Positions 14,232 through 22,174 of a stretch of 37,971 nucleotides of DNA are shown in pieces; position 1 is the stretch's first letter; the number at the start of each line of letters is the position of its first letter. The translations under genes and the position numbers were made by a program. Where the stretch lies: assembly GCA_947460165.1 (NCBI GenBank), contig CANHKH010000002.1, forward strand, positions 1-37,971, written 5' to 3'. Under the pieces are notes generated by a model. It was not told the origin of the DNA, made no database searches, and saw only the letters and a program-made list of their open reading frames with translations. This DNA is from Comamonadaceae bacterium (GTDB lineage Bacteria > Pseudomonadota > Gammaproteobacteria > Burkholderiales > Burkholderiaceae_C).

Positions 14232-16066
14232 AATGGATGAACCTGTGGTGCTGCAGCCTGGCGTGGCTGGCCTGGATGACGTTGCCGGTGCATGCGCTGC
14301 CCGCTGCGGCTCAAGTCAAGCCAGCCAGCGCTCTGAGCCCAACTGCCGCCAAGCGCCCCAACATCGTGCTCTTGTTGGCCGACGACTGGGGCTTTTCTGA
14401 CGTGGGCGCCTTTGGCGGCGAAATCGCCACCCCCCACCTGGATGCCTTGGCCGCCCGGGGCATGCGCTTTTCTAATTTTCATGTCTCGGCCTCGTGCTCG
14501 CCCACCCGGGCCATGCTGCTGACCGGGGTGGACAACCACCTCAACGGCGTGGGCAACATGCGAGAGACCATGCCTCGCGCCCACACGGGCCGGCCGGGTT
14601 ACCTGGCCGTGCTCAACGAGCGGGTGGTGACGTTTTCCACCTTGCTGCAGGCCAGCGGTTACCGCACCTACGTGACGGGCAAGTGGCATGTGGGCAAGGA
14701 GCCGCACAACCTGCCGCCTCAGCGCGGTTTTGACCGCTCGCTGGTGCAAGGCGACAGCGGCTCTGACAACTGGGAAACCGCGCGCCGCTACCTGGATTTG
14801 ACCGACAAGGTGCACTGGTACGAAGACGGCCGCGAAGCCCAGATGCCCACGGATTACTACTCGTCCACCTACTTCATGGACAAGATGCTGGGCTACCTGC
14901 GCCAAGACCAGGCCAAGCCCCAGCCCTTTTTGGCCTACGTGGCTTTTCAGGCCAACCACATCCCCTTGCAGGCCCCGCCCGCCTTCATTGACAAATACCG
15001 GGGCCGCTACAAGGACGGCTGGAGTGCCCTGCGCCGCGAGCGCCGCGACCGCGCTGCAGCGCTCGGCCTGGTGCCAGCGGGCACGCCCATGGTGGAGATG
15101 GCCAGCACCCGCCACTGGGCCAGCCTGAGCGCTGAGGAGCGCCAGTACGAAGAGCGGCGCATGGAGGTCTACGCCGGCATGGCCGAGGCCATGGACCACG
15201 AGGTCGGCCGCCTGGTGGCCCACCTCAAGCAAAGCGGGCACTACGACAACACGGTGTTTGTGTTTCTTTCAGACAACGGGGCCGAAGCCTCAGACCCCTA
15301 CGCCAAGCTCTCGGGCCGCTTGTGGCTGGACTGGCAGTACAAGCGCGACTTGGCCAGCTTGGGCGCCAAAGGCGCTTACACCGTGATTGGCCCGAGCTGG
15401 GCCAGCGCCGTGGCCTCGCCCTTGTCCACCTACAAGTTTTATTCGGGCGAGGGCGGCATCCGCGTGCCGCTCATCGTGGCCGGTGTGCCGGGTGTTCAGC
15501 CCGGCGCGGTGCACCCGCGCTTTGCGCACGTCAACGACCTGGCGCCCACCTTGCTGGAGTTGGCCGGCCTGCCGCCGCAGACTGGCAGCCACCAAGGCCA
15601 GTCTGTGGAGCCCATGACAGGGCGCAGCCTGCTGCCTGTGCTCACAGGCCGCGCCGACCGCGTGCATGCGCCTGAGGCGGCCATTGGCTATGAACTCTCG
15701 GGCAACGAGGCGCTGTTCCAGGGCGACCTCAAGCTCTTGCGCAATATTGCGCCTGTGGGCGACGGGCAGTGGCGCCTGTATGACATCGTGCGCGACCCCG
15801 GTGAAACGCGCGACCTCGCCGCTGACATGCCCCAGGTTTTTGCCGCCATGCAAAAGGCCTACGCCGACTACGCCCAACGCCACGGCGTGCTGCCCATGCC
15901 CGAGGGCTACGACCCGATCCGGCAGGTGGAGATCAACGCGTTTTTCAATGTGTATGTCCCGCGCTACCGCACGGCTTTTTGGCTGACCATGGGTGTACTG
16001 GTGCTGGTGGGGGCTTGGCTGTGGCGCAGGCGGCGCCTGCGGCGTGTGAGCAGGGCAGTCCCGTGA
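14228..16066 (+). CDS. Type I sulfatase, exported and membrane-anchored
   Basis: This 612-residue protein is a formylglycine-dependent sulfatase of the alkaline-phosphatase superfamily. A signal peptide (about 1-28) is followed by RPNIVLLLADDWGFSD, which supplies the metal-binding aspartates, and by CSPTR starting at Cys90, the exact C-x-P-x-R signature for formylglycine formation. TGKWHVGK and FLSDNGAEASDP further mark the active site. The C-terminus ends with a hydrophobic segment (about 583-599) and an RRRRLRR tail, an unusual anchor that would hold the periplasmic enzyme on the inner membrane. AGGAGG 7 nt before the ATG and the 4-bp overlap define the start. It probably hydrolyses an organic sulfate ester; no anaerobic or aerobic maturase gene is in the window. 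Confidence 0.93.
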   Translation: MKWMNLWCCSLAWLAWMTLPVHALPAAAQVKPASALSPTAAKRPNIVLLLADDWGFSDVGAFGGEIATPHLDALAARGMRFSNFHVSASCSPTRAMLLTGVDNHLNGVGNMRETMPRAHTGRPGYLAVLNERVVTFSTLLQASGYRTYVTGKWHVGKEPHNLPPQRGFDRSLVQGDSGSDNWETARRYLDLTDKVHWYEDGREAQMPTDYYSSTYFMDKMLGYLRQDQAKPQPFLAYVAFQANHIPLQAPPAFIDKYRGRYKDGWSALRRERRDRAAALGLVPAGTPMVEMASTRHWASLSAEERQYEERRMEVYAGMAEAMDHEVGRLVAHLKQSGHYDNTVFVFLSDNGAEASDPYAKLSGRLWLDWQYKRDLASLGAKGAYTVIGPSWASAVASPLSTYKFYSGEGGIRVPLIVAGVPGVQPGAVHPRFAHVNDLAPTLLELAGLPPQTGSHQGQSVEPMTGRSLLPVLTGRADRVHAPEAAIGYELSGNEALFQGDLKLLRNIAPVGDGQWRLYDIVRDPGETRDLAADMPQVFAAMQKAYADYAQRHGVLPMPEGYDPIRQVEINAFFNVYVPRYRTAFWLTMGVLVLVGAWLWRRRRLRRVSRAVP

Positions 16067-17424
16067 GCACAGACCATGCGTTGAAGGCAGCCTCTGTTTT
16101 GAACAACGCTGCGGGTTCGGTGGACCTGGAGCCACCACTGGCCCAGGCCCTTGCCGTGCAGCCGGCAGGTACTGCCACCTGCGCCTGGCCCAGTGAAGAC
16201 GGTGGCGCCGAACGCCGCCAAGCCGTGAGCCCGGCCAGCCGTCTGGCGCTGCAGCCTGGCGAGCGCCTGGTGTGCCGCAGCCGCGCCACCTTGCTCTCGA
16301 CCATGACGGTGCTGGGGCCGCAAGGCCAGGTCTACTTGCTCACGCATTCGGCGCTGCGGGCGCACCTGGGCCTGGCCACCACGGCGCGCGTGGAACGCAT
16401 ACACCCTACGGGGCTGCACACGCTGCAGCGTTCACCCCGCTTGAAAGGGGGACCCATGTGGCCGGGTGGCATGGCGCTGCACCCCAATGGCAGCTTGATC
16501 GTGGTCTACGGCCGACATGCGCACAGGCTGGACCTGGACTGCCAGCCTTTGGCCGTGCGCCAGTTGCCACAGGAGCAGGCTTACAACGGCTTTGTCACGC
16601 TGACCAACGGCTTGGTGGTCACCAAAAACCTGTCTGAGACGCAAGCGGCCCGGCTCAGCGTGCTGGCCCCCAACACCTTGGCTTCTTTGGGCCCAGACAC
16701 GCTGTGTCCAGAGCCCTCGGTGGCCAGGCTGAGCGCTGTGGGCAACACGGTCTACGTGGTGGGCACGCACAGCGTGATGCGCTTTCACTGGAACGCGGCA
16801 CAGACCCGCCTGGACCTGGACCCCTCTTGGCGTTACTTTTACCTGACGGGCCCCAGCCACAGCTTTGGCTGGGACCTGGTGCTCGCAGCCGGTCACGCCT
16901 GGTTCATGGACAACGGCAAACACCGTTACCGCTTTCAAATGCGCGGGGCGGGCGTGAGCCCAGGGGCCAACCGCTTGCACCGCGTCAGCCTGAGCGATGC
17001 CGCCGACCACCAAAGCGTGCAGGTGAGCGGCCTTCCGCACGGCAGCATCACCAACCCACCCCTGGTGGACGCGCAGCGCCAGCTGGTGCTGGCCTATGAC
17101 TCGGCCAACGCCTGCGTGCAAGCCTTTGCGTTTGCCACCGAATCCGGTCGCACCGAGCTCACACCGCTGTGGCGCAAAGACGGTTTTGGCTGCGCCAGCC
17201 ACATGCTGCTTTACGCTGAAAGCGGCGAAGTGGTGCTCAACGATTGGCGCCGCTGGGGCGAAGAGGTGGTGGTGCTGGACATCCTCACCGGCCAAGAAAA
17301 GGGCAGGGTGCGTGTGGGCGGCTGGAGCCAGGGCGTGGTCTTCCCCAGCCCGGGCCACAACCGCGACCTGTACTGGTGCAGCATGAGCCGCGTGGCGCGG
17401 GTGTCTGTGGAGGCTGCGGCATGA
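16063..17424 (+). CDS. Uncharacterised probable beta-propeller protein
   Basis: I do not recognise this 453-residue protein. It starts at a GTG that overlaps the sulfatase stop (GTGA). No signal peptide or membrane segment is apparent, so it should be cytoplasmic. The sequence is rich in short beta-strand-like repeats with turns: WPGGMALHPNGSLIVVYG, YNGFVTLTNGLVVTKNL, SAVGNTVYVVGTHSVMRF, ITNPPLVDAQRQLVLAYD, which resemble SMP-30/NHL or quinoprotein-type propeller blades. Aromatic and histidine residues cluster around YFYLTGPSHSFGWDLV. A lactonase, an isomerase or a scaffold are possible; nothing here decides. Its coupling to the sulfatase gene implies a role in the same pathway. It is the last gene before the palindromic repeat. 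Confidence 0.75.
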   Translation: MSTDHALKAASVLNNAAGSVDLEPPLAQALAVQPAGTATCAWPSEDGGAERRQAVSPASRLALQPGERLVCRSRATLLSTMTVLGPQGQVYLLTHSALRAHLGLATTARVERIHPTGLHTLQRSPRLKGGPMWPGGMALHPNGSLIVVYGRHAHRLDLDCQPLAVRQLPQEQAYNGFVTLTNGLVVTKNLSETQAARLSVLAPNTLASLGPDTLCPEPSVARLSAVGNTVYVVGTHSVMRFHWNAAQTRLDLDPSWRYFYLTGPSHSFGWDLVLAAGHAWFMDNGKHRYRFQMRGAGVSPGANRLHRVSLSDAADHQSVQVSGLPHGSITNPPLVDAQRQLVLAYDSANACVQAFAFATESGRTELTPLWRKDGFGCASHMLLYAESGEVVLNDWRRWGEEVVVLDILTGQEKGRVRVGGWSQGVVFPSPGHNRDLYWCSMSRVARVSVEAAA

Positions 17425-17485
17425 ACGGTTATTTGGCCCGTTCAGGCCTGGCCTTGTTGGCTTTCGCACGGTCGGTGCCACGCCT

Positions 17486-17601
17486 TGCCCCCACCCCAGC
17501 CCTCCCCCAGAGGGGGAGGGAGCAATTCGCAGAGACTGCTCGCGCTTTCCTGACCCCGACTTCACTCCCTCCCCCTCTGGGGGAGGGCTGGGGTGGGGGC
17601 A
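17486..17601. repeat. Large palindromic intergenic repeat (37-bp perfect inverted arms)
   Basis: Two arms, 17486-17522 and 17565-17601, are perfect reverse complements over 37 bp, separated by a 42-nt spacer. Each arm contains its own hairpin, CCCTCCCCC-AGA-GGGGGAGGG, so the DNA or RNA can fold as one long stem or two short ones. A decayed relative lies at 31550-31648, which marks this as a dispersed element. It occupies the 319-bp gap inside the sulfatase cluster; the rest of the gap (17425-17485 and 17602-17743) shows nothing recognisable. It may affect mRNA stability or termination between the two halves of the cluster. Confidence 0.9.
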
Positions 17602-17743
17602 CGCGCAGCACAGGCCTGACTTCAACACGCTCAAGAAATCTTTCAAGAACAAGCCGAAGGGGTGGATCGCGCCTCACAAGCCCCCACCAGCTCGCTAATT
17701 TGCCCCCAAGTCACCCCCGCAGCTCTCACTCTAAAGACTCCCC

Positions 17744-18832
17744 ATGACCCTTCGCAAACCTTGGCTTCTTGGCCTCTTGGTGCTCCTCCTCGCCGCTGCG
17801 GCCCTGTACAACTGGCGGGCAGAGATCTCCTTGCAAGTGGCCCGCAAAATTGCGGCCAAGCACCTGTCCTCCACCGGCCTGGAAGGCTTGGCCGATGGCT
17901 TGCATGTGGGGCTGTGCGGGGCGGGCTCGCCCTTTCCTGACGAGTTGCGCGCCGGCCCCTGCACCTTGGTGGTGGCTGGGCAGCGTCTTTTGATATTCGA
18001 TGCCGGCAACGGCGCCAGCCGCAACATTGGCCGCATGGGCTTTACCCATGGGCGGGTGGAGGCGGTGTTTCTCACCCACTTTCACTCGGACCACATTGAC
18101 GGCTTGGGCGAGCTGATGCTGCAGCGCTGGGTGCAAGGCGGCCACCGGGCGCCTGTGCCAGTGCATGGTCCGGCAGGCGTGCAAGAGGTGGTGGCGGGGC
18201 TGATGCAAACCTACCGCCAAGACCGGGGCTACCGCGTGGCCCACCATGGCGATGCGTCGGTGCCAGCCTCGGGCTTTGGCGGCCAAGCCCGGCCTTTTGC
18301 CGTGCCCAGTGATGCCGCCGTCAGCGTCTACAAAGAGGGCGACTTGGAGGTCAGCGCTTTTGCGGTTGACCACTCGCCTGCTCACCCAGCGGTGGGCTAC
18401 CGCATCAATTACAAGGGCCGGGTGGTGGTGCTCAGTGGCGACACCAAGCGCTCGGCGGCCGTGCAGCGCGAAGCGCAAGGCGCCGACTTGCTGGTGCACG
18501 AGGCGCTGTCCACCAAGCTGGTGAACCTGATGGAAGAAGTCTCCAGTCAAAACGGCAGGCCTGGCCTGGCCAAGGTCTTGGGCGACATCCACGACTACCA
18601 TGCCACGCCCGAAGAGGCGGCGCAAACCGCACGCGACGCCAAAGTGGGCTATTTGCTGCTTAACCACATCGTGCCCACCTTGCCGCCGCTGCCCGGCCTA
18701 GAAAAAACCTTTTTGGGTGACGCTCCGCGCATTTACAGCGGGCCTTTGCGCGTGGGCCGTGACGGTGACTTTCTGTCCCTGCCCGCAGGCAGCCGTGAGA
18801 TCACGCACAGCTCCCGGCTGAGGTTCCCTTGA
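17744..18832 (+). CDS. Membrane-anchored metallo-beta-lactamase-fold hydrolase
   Basis: This 362-residue protein begins with an N-terminal hydrophobic segment (about 7-22) and continues as a metallo-beta-lactamase domain. The zinc motif is THFHSDHIDG (His112, His114, Asp116, His117), with later metal ligands likely in VDHSPAHPAVGY, LSGDTKRS and LLNHIVP. The DAGNGASRNI and GDTKRS segments place it near the RNase Z/arylsulfatase-like branch of the fold, which includes alkyl- and arylsulfatases and lactonases. The anchor suggests a periplasmic catalytic domain. It starts the second half of the cluster without a strong ribosome site and its stop overlaps the candidate TTG start of the dehalogenase-like gene. 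Its substrate is unknown; a lactone, ester or sulfate ester would fit its neighbours. Confidence 0.85.
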   Translation: MTLRKPWLLGLLVLLLAAAALYNWRAEISLQVARKIAAKHLSSTGLEGLADGLHVGLCGAGSPFPDELRAGPCTLVVAGQRLLIFDAGNGASRNIGRMGFTHGRVEAVFLTHFHSDHIDGLGELMLQRWVQGGHRAPVPVHGPAGVQEVVAGLMQTYRQDRGYRVAHHGDASVPASGFGGQARPFAVPSDAAVSVYKEGDLEVSAFAVDHSPAHPAVGYRINYKGRVVVLSGDTKRSAAVQREAQGADLLVHEALSTKLVNLMEEVSSQNGRPGLAKVLGDIHDYHATPEEAAQTARDAKVGYLLLNHIVPTLPPLPGLEKTFLGDAPRIYSGPLRVGRDGDFLSLPAGSREITHSSRLRFP

Positions 18833-18834
18833 GC

Positions 18835-19782
18835 ATGCCCATGAGCGAGTTCAGCCTGCCCGCCTTGAGCGCGCCCGTGCTGCGCACACCCGAGCATTGC
18901 TTTGCGGCCGTGCGTGACTTTCCCTATGCGCCCCATTACTTGGAGCTCACTGGTGGTGGCACGCCGCTGCGCGTGGCCTACATTGACGAAGGTCCGCGCG
19001 ATGCCCCCCTGGTGCTGCTCATGCACGGCGAGCCCACTTGGTCTTACCTTTACCGCACCATGATCCCGCCACTGCTGGCGGCGGGCCTGCGGGTGGTGGC
19101 GCCCGATTTGGTGGGCTTTGGCCGCTCCGACAAACCCAGCGCCCAGCGCGATTACAGCTACGCCCACCATGTGGCCTGGATGAACCGCTGGCTGGCCCAG
19201 GCCCAGTTGGAGCGCATCACGCTGTTTTGCCAAGACTGGGGCTCGCTCATTGGCTTGCGCATGGCTTGCGCGCAGCCGCAGCGCTTTGAGCGCATTGCGC
19301 TGGCCAATGGCGGCTTGCCCACGGGCACAGCCCCCGTGCCGCGTGCCTTCAAGCTGTGGCGCGCTTTTGCCAGTTACAGCCCTTGGTTCCCCATAGGCCG
19401 CATTGTGCGAAGCGGCTGCGCCCAAGGCCTGAGCGACGAGGCCGTTGCCGCTTACAACGCGCCCTTTCCCACGGCTGCCCACCGCCGTGGCGCCAGGGCT
19501 TTTCCGCGCTTGGTGCCCATTGCGCCAAACGATCTTGAACGCCCGGCCAACGAGGCCGCTTGGGGCCAGTTGCGCGCCTGGGACAAGCCCTTTGTCACCT
19601 TGTTCAGCTCGCGCGACCCCATCACCCGGGGCGGCGAGCGGCTGTTTCAGGCCCAGGTGCCCGGCGCTCAGGGCCAGGCCCACCAAACCATTCGGGGCGC
19701 GGGCCATTTTTTGCAGGAAGACCGCGGCCCCGAGCTGGCCCAGGCCCTGATTGCCTTTGTCCACGCGAAAGCCGCCCCATGA
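18835..19782 (+). CDS. Haloalkane dehalogenase-like alpha/beta hydrolase (HLD-I type)
   Basis: This protein of about 315 residues matches the haloalkane dehalogenase subfamily I. HGEPTWSYLYR (64-74) and FCQDWGS put the nucleophile at Asp134 with the neighbouring halide-binding Trp135; SSRDPIT offers the acid (Asp261), and GAGHFLQED the histidine (His291). The cap motif AYNAPFP resembles AYAAPFP of DhlA. Such enzymes replace a carbon-bound halogen with hydroxyl in the cytoplasm. The aspartate nucleophile fits a dehalogenase rather than an esterase, but many relatives are untested, and epoxide hydrolase activity should be considered. The start is uncertain: a TTG at 18829 overlaps the previous stop and has GAGG at good spacing; the ATG at 18835 is given here. 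Confidence 0.85.
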   Translation: MPMSEFSLPALSAPVLRTPEHCFAAVRDFPYAPHYLELTGGGTPLRVAYIDEGPRDAPLVLLMHGEPTWSYLYRTMIPPLLAAGLRVVAPDLVGFGRSDKPSAQRDYSYAHHVAWMNRWLAQAQLERITLFCQDWGSLIGLRMACAQPQRFERIALANGGLPTGTAPVPRAFKLWRAFASYSPWFPIGRIVRSGCAQGLSDEAVAAYNAPFPTAAHRRGARAFPRLVPIAPNDLERPANEAAWGQLRAWDKPFVTLFSSRDPITRGGERLFQAQVPGAQGQAHQTIRGAGHFLQEDRGPELAQALIAFVHAKAAP

Positions 19783-20690
19783 GCTCGCCCAGCTGGCAAG
19801 CCCGCGCCATCAGCTTGGCACTGCGCCTGACCTTCAAGCGCCAACTCGCGGCTGCGCAAGGCATAGACCAGGTCAGGCAGCTCATGGGCCGCAACATGAG
19901 CCGCACACCCCGCGAGATGGAGATTTCCCCCTGGCCCCATGCGGGCGGCGGTCAAGGCGAGCGCCTGCGCTGCCTGCGCGCGCCTGCGCGTGCCCGTATG
20001 ATGTACGTGCACGGCGGCGGCTTTGTGGCCGGCAGCCCGCTCAGCCACCGGTCCATCACGGTGGCACTGGCGCGGCTGGGCTTTGAGGTCTGGGTGCCCG
20101 ACTACCGGCTGGCGCCCGAGCACCCGTTTCCGCAAGGGCTGGAGCAGCTCTTGGCCCTCTACGGCGAGGCCAGCGAAGGCCTGAGCGCTGACCAGTACAT
20201 GCTGCTGGCAGGCGACTCGGCCGGCGGTGGGCTGGTGCTGTCTTTGATGCTCATGCTCAAGGACCAGGGCAGGGCGCTGCCCGCTGCTGGTGCCTTGCTT
20301 TCCCCCTTGGTCGACCTCACCTTGTCAGGCCGCTCCATTGACCGCAACGCCCGCCGCTGCGCCATGTTCACCCGCGCTCCCTTGGAGCGTGGCATGGCGC
20401 TCTACCTGGGCGGCCAAGACGCCCGTTTGCCCCTGGCCTCGCCGGTGCGTGCCAAGCTCCAAGGCTTGCCGCCGCTCCTCATCCATGTGGGCCAAAACGA
20501 AACCTTGCTCGACGACGCCGTGGCCCTGTGCGAGGCCTGCCAGCGCGATGGGGTTAAGGCGCAGCTTCGCATTTGGCCTGCCGTCCCCCATGTGTGGCAG
20601 CTGTTTGGGCGCTACATCCCCGAGGCGCGGCAGTCGCTGCGTGAAGTGGCTGCTTTTCTTCATCAACACACCCTCAAGACGCCTGTATGA
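19779..20690 (+). CDS. HSL-family alpha/beta hydrolase (esterase)
   Basis: This 303-residue protein belongs to the hormone-sensitive-lipase (alpha/beta hydrolase fold 3) esterases. It shows the oxyanion-hole motif HGGG (78-81), VPDYRLAPEHPFP, the nucleophile motif GDSAGG (Ser147), and a likely catalytic histidine in VPHVWQLF (His271). The acidic member probably lies in NETLLDDA. It should cleave short- to medium-chain carboxylic esters in the cytoplasm. The ATG overlaps the dehalogenase stop and its stop overlaps the monooxygenase start, both by 4 bp; the longer ORF in the track is a shadow of the dehalogenase. Next to a Baeyer-Villiger monooxygenase it would suit hydrolysis of the ester or lactone formed by that enzyme. 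Confidence 0.92.
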   Translation: MSSPSWQARAISLALRLTFKRQLAAAQGIDQVRQLMGRNMSRTPREMEISPWPHAGGGQGERLRCLRAPARARMMYVHGGGFVAGSPLSHRSITVALARLGFEVWVPDYRLAPEHPFPQGLEQLLALYGEASEGLSADQYMLLAGDSAGGGLVLSLMLMLKDQGRALPAAGALLSPLVDLTLSGRSIDRNARRCAMFTRAPLERGMALYLGGQDARLPLASPVRAKLQGLPPLLIHVGQNETLLDDAVALCEACQRDGVKAQLRIWPAVPHVWQLFGRYIPEARQSLREVAAFLHQHTLKTPV

Positions 20691-22174
20691 GCTCTTCAAC
20701 TTTTCAGCCCGACCACCAAGTGACCATCGTGGGCGCCGGCTTTGGCGGCCTGTGCATGGCCTTGCAGCTGGCGCGCGCGGGCGAGTCCAACTTTGTGCTG
20801 CTGGAGCAGGCCCAAGAGGTGGGCGGCACCTGGCGCGACAACCAGTACCCGGGTTGCGCTTGTGACGTGCCATCGCACCTCTACTCCTTTTCCTTTGAGC
20901 CCCACACCTCGTGGAGCCGCATGTACGCCAGCCACGACGAAATTCAGGCCTACTTGGTGGCTTGCAGCCACAAACACGGCCTGCGCGAGAAAATTTGGCT
21001 GGGCACGGCGCTCACCGAAGCCCGCTTTGACGAGACGCACAACGTCTGGCACATCACCACCAGCACAGGCCGGCAGTTCAGCACACGGGTGCTGGTCACG
21101 GCTTTGGGCGCTTTGTCTCGGCCGGCCATTCCGCAGTTGCCGGGCATAGAGCGCTTTGCGGGCCGGGTGTTTCACTCGGCGCGCTGGGACCACGGCTTGG
21201 ACTTGCAGGGCCTGCGCGTGGCCGTCATTGGCACAGGCGCGAGTGCCATTCAGTTTGTGCCGCACCTGCAAGCCCGTGCTCAGCAGGTGCATGTGTTCCA
21301 GCGCACGCCAGCCTGGGTGCTGCCCAAGGGCGACCGGCCCTTCACACCCACCGAGCTGGACCGCATGCAACGAATCCCCGGCTACAGGCGCTTGTTCCGC
21401 TGGCTTATTTACTGGCGCCAAGAGTTCACCGGCCTGGGATTTTTGGTGGCGCCCTCGCTCATGGCCCGCGCCCAAAGCCTGGCCACACGGTTTTTGAAAA
21501 AACACGTCAAAGACCCGGCCTTGCGCGAGCGCCTCTTGCCGCGCTACACCATGGGCTGCAAGCGCGTGCTGCTGTCCAACGACTACTACCCCGCCATGGC
21601 CCAGCCCAATGTGCAGGTGCACGGCATGGACCAGCTCCAAGGTGTGACCGAGCGCGGCGTGCAGGTGGGCGGCCAAGAGCTTGCGGTGGACGCCATCATT
21701 TACGGCACGGGTTTCAGGGCCACCGACTTGCTCACGCCGCTGCGACTGCTGGGGCGCGGCGGGGTGGACCTCAACACCGTGTGGGCCGAGCAGGGTCTGG
21801 GCGCGCACAAGGGCGTGTGCGTGGCGGGTTTTCCCAATTTGTTCATGCTGCTCGGCCCCAACACCGGCCTGGGCCACAACTCGGCCATCTTCATGATCGA
21901 GTCGCAGGTGCAGTACATCCTCAAGGGCTTGGCACGCATGCGCGCGCGCGGCGCCACGGCGGTGGAAGTCAAGCCCCAGGCCCAAGAGGCTTTTGCCCAA
22001 GAGATGGACAAGCGCACCCATGGCACGGTGTGGAAAAGCGGCTGCAAAAGCTGGTACCTGGACGCCAAAGGCCGCAACGTCACCCTGTGGCCTGGCTTTA
22101 CCTTTTCGTATTGGTGGCGCTTGCTCAGCTTCAAGGCCAGTGAACACCTGTGGGGCCGCACGGCGCGGCCATGA
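20687..22174 (+). CDS. Baeyer-Villiger-type FAD/NADPH monooxygenase
   Basis: This 495-residue flavoprotein has two Rossmann motifs, GAGFGG (16-21) for FAD and GTGASA (182-187) for NADPH, and between them FAGRVFHSARWD (157-168), which fits the type I Baeyer-Villiger fingerprint F-x-G-x-x-x-H-x-x-x-W-[PD]. VGGTWRDNQYPGCACDVPSHLY is another family hallmark. Such enzymes insert oxygen next to a ketone to give an ester or lactone, or oxidise heteroatoms. No export signal is present. The start overlaps the esterase stop and the stop overlaps the GST-like start, each by 4 bp. Together with the esterase gene it suggests ketone cleavage by ester formation and hydrolysis. Confidence 0.93.
   Translation: MSSSTFQPDHQVTIVGAGFGGLCMALQLARAGESNFVLLEQAQEVGGTWRDNQYPGCACDVPSHLYSFSFEPHTSWSRMYASHDEIQAYLVACSHKHGLREKIWLGTALTEARFDETHNVWHITTSTGRQFSTRVLVTALGALSRPAIPQLPGIERFAGRVFHSARWDHGLDLQGLRVAVIGTGASAIQFVPHLQARAQQVHVFQRTPAWVLPKGDRPFTPTELDRMQRIPGYRRLFRWLIYWRQEFTGLGFLVAPSLMARAQSLATRFLKKHVKDPALRERLLPRYTMGCKRVLLSNDYYPAMAQPNVQVHGMDQLQGVTERGVQVGGQELAVDAIIYGTGFRATDLLTPLRLLGRGGVDLNTVWAEQGLGAHKGVCVAGFPNLFMLLGPNTGLGHNSAIFMIESQVQYILKGLARMRARGATAVEVKPQAQEAFAQEMDKRTHGTVWKSGCKSWYLDAKGRNVTLWPGFTFSYWWRLLSFKASEHLWGRTARP

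Noticed and set aside
17486-17601. Palindromic repeat as a CRISPR or simple terminator
   Set aside because: There are only two arms with one spacer and no cas genes, and no T-run follows the stem.
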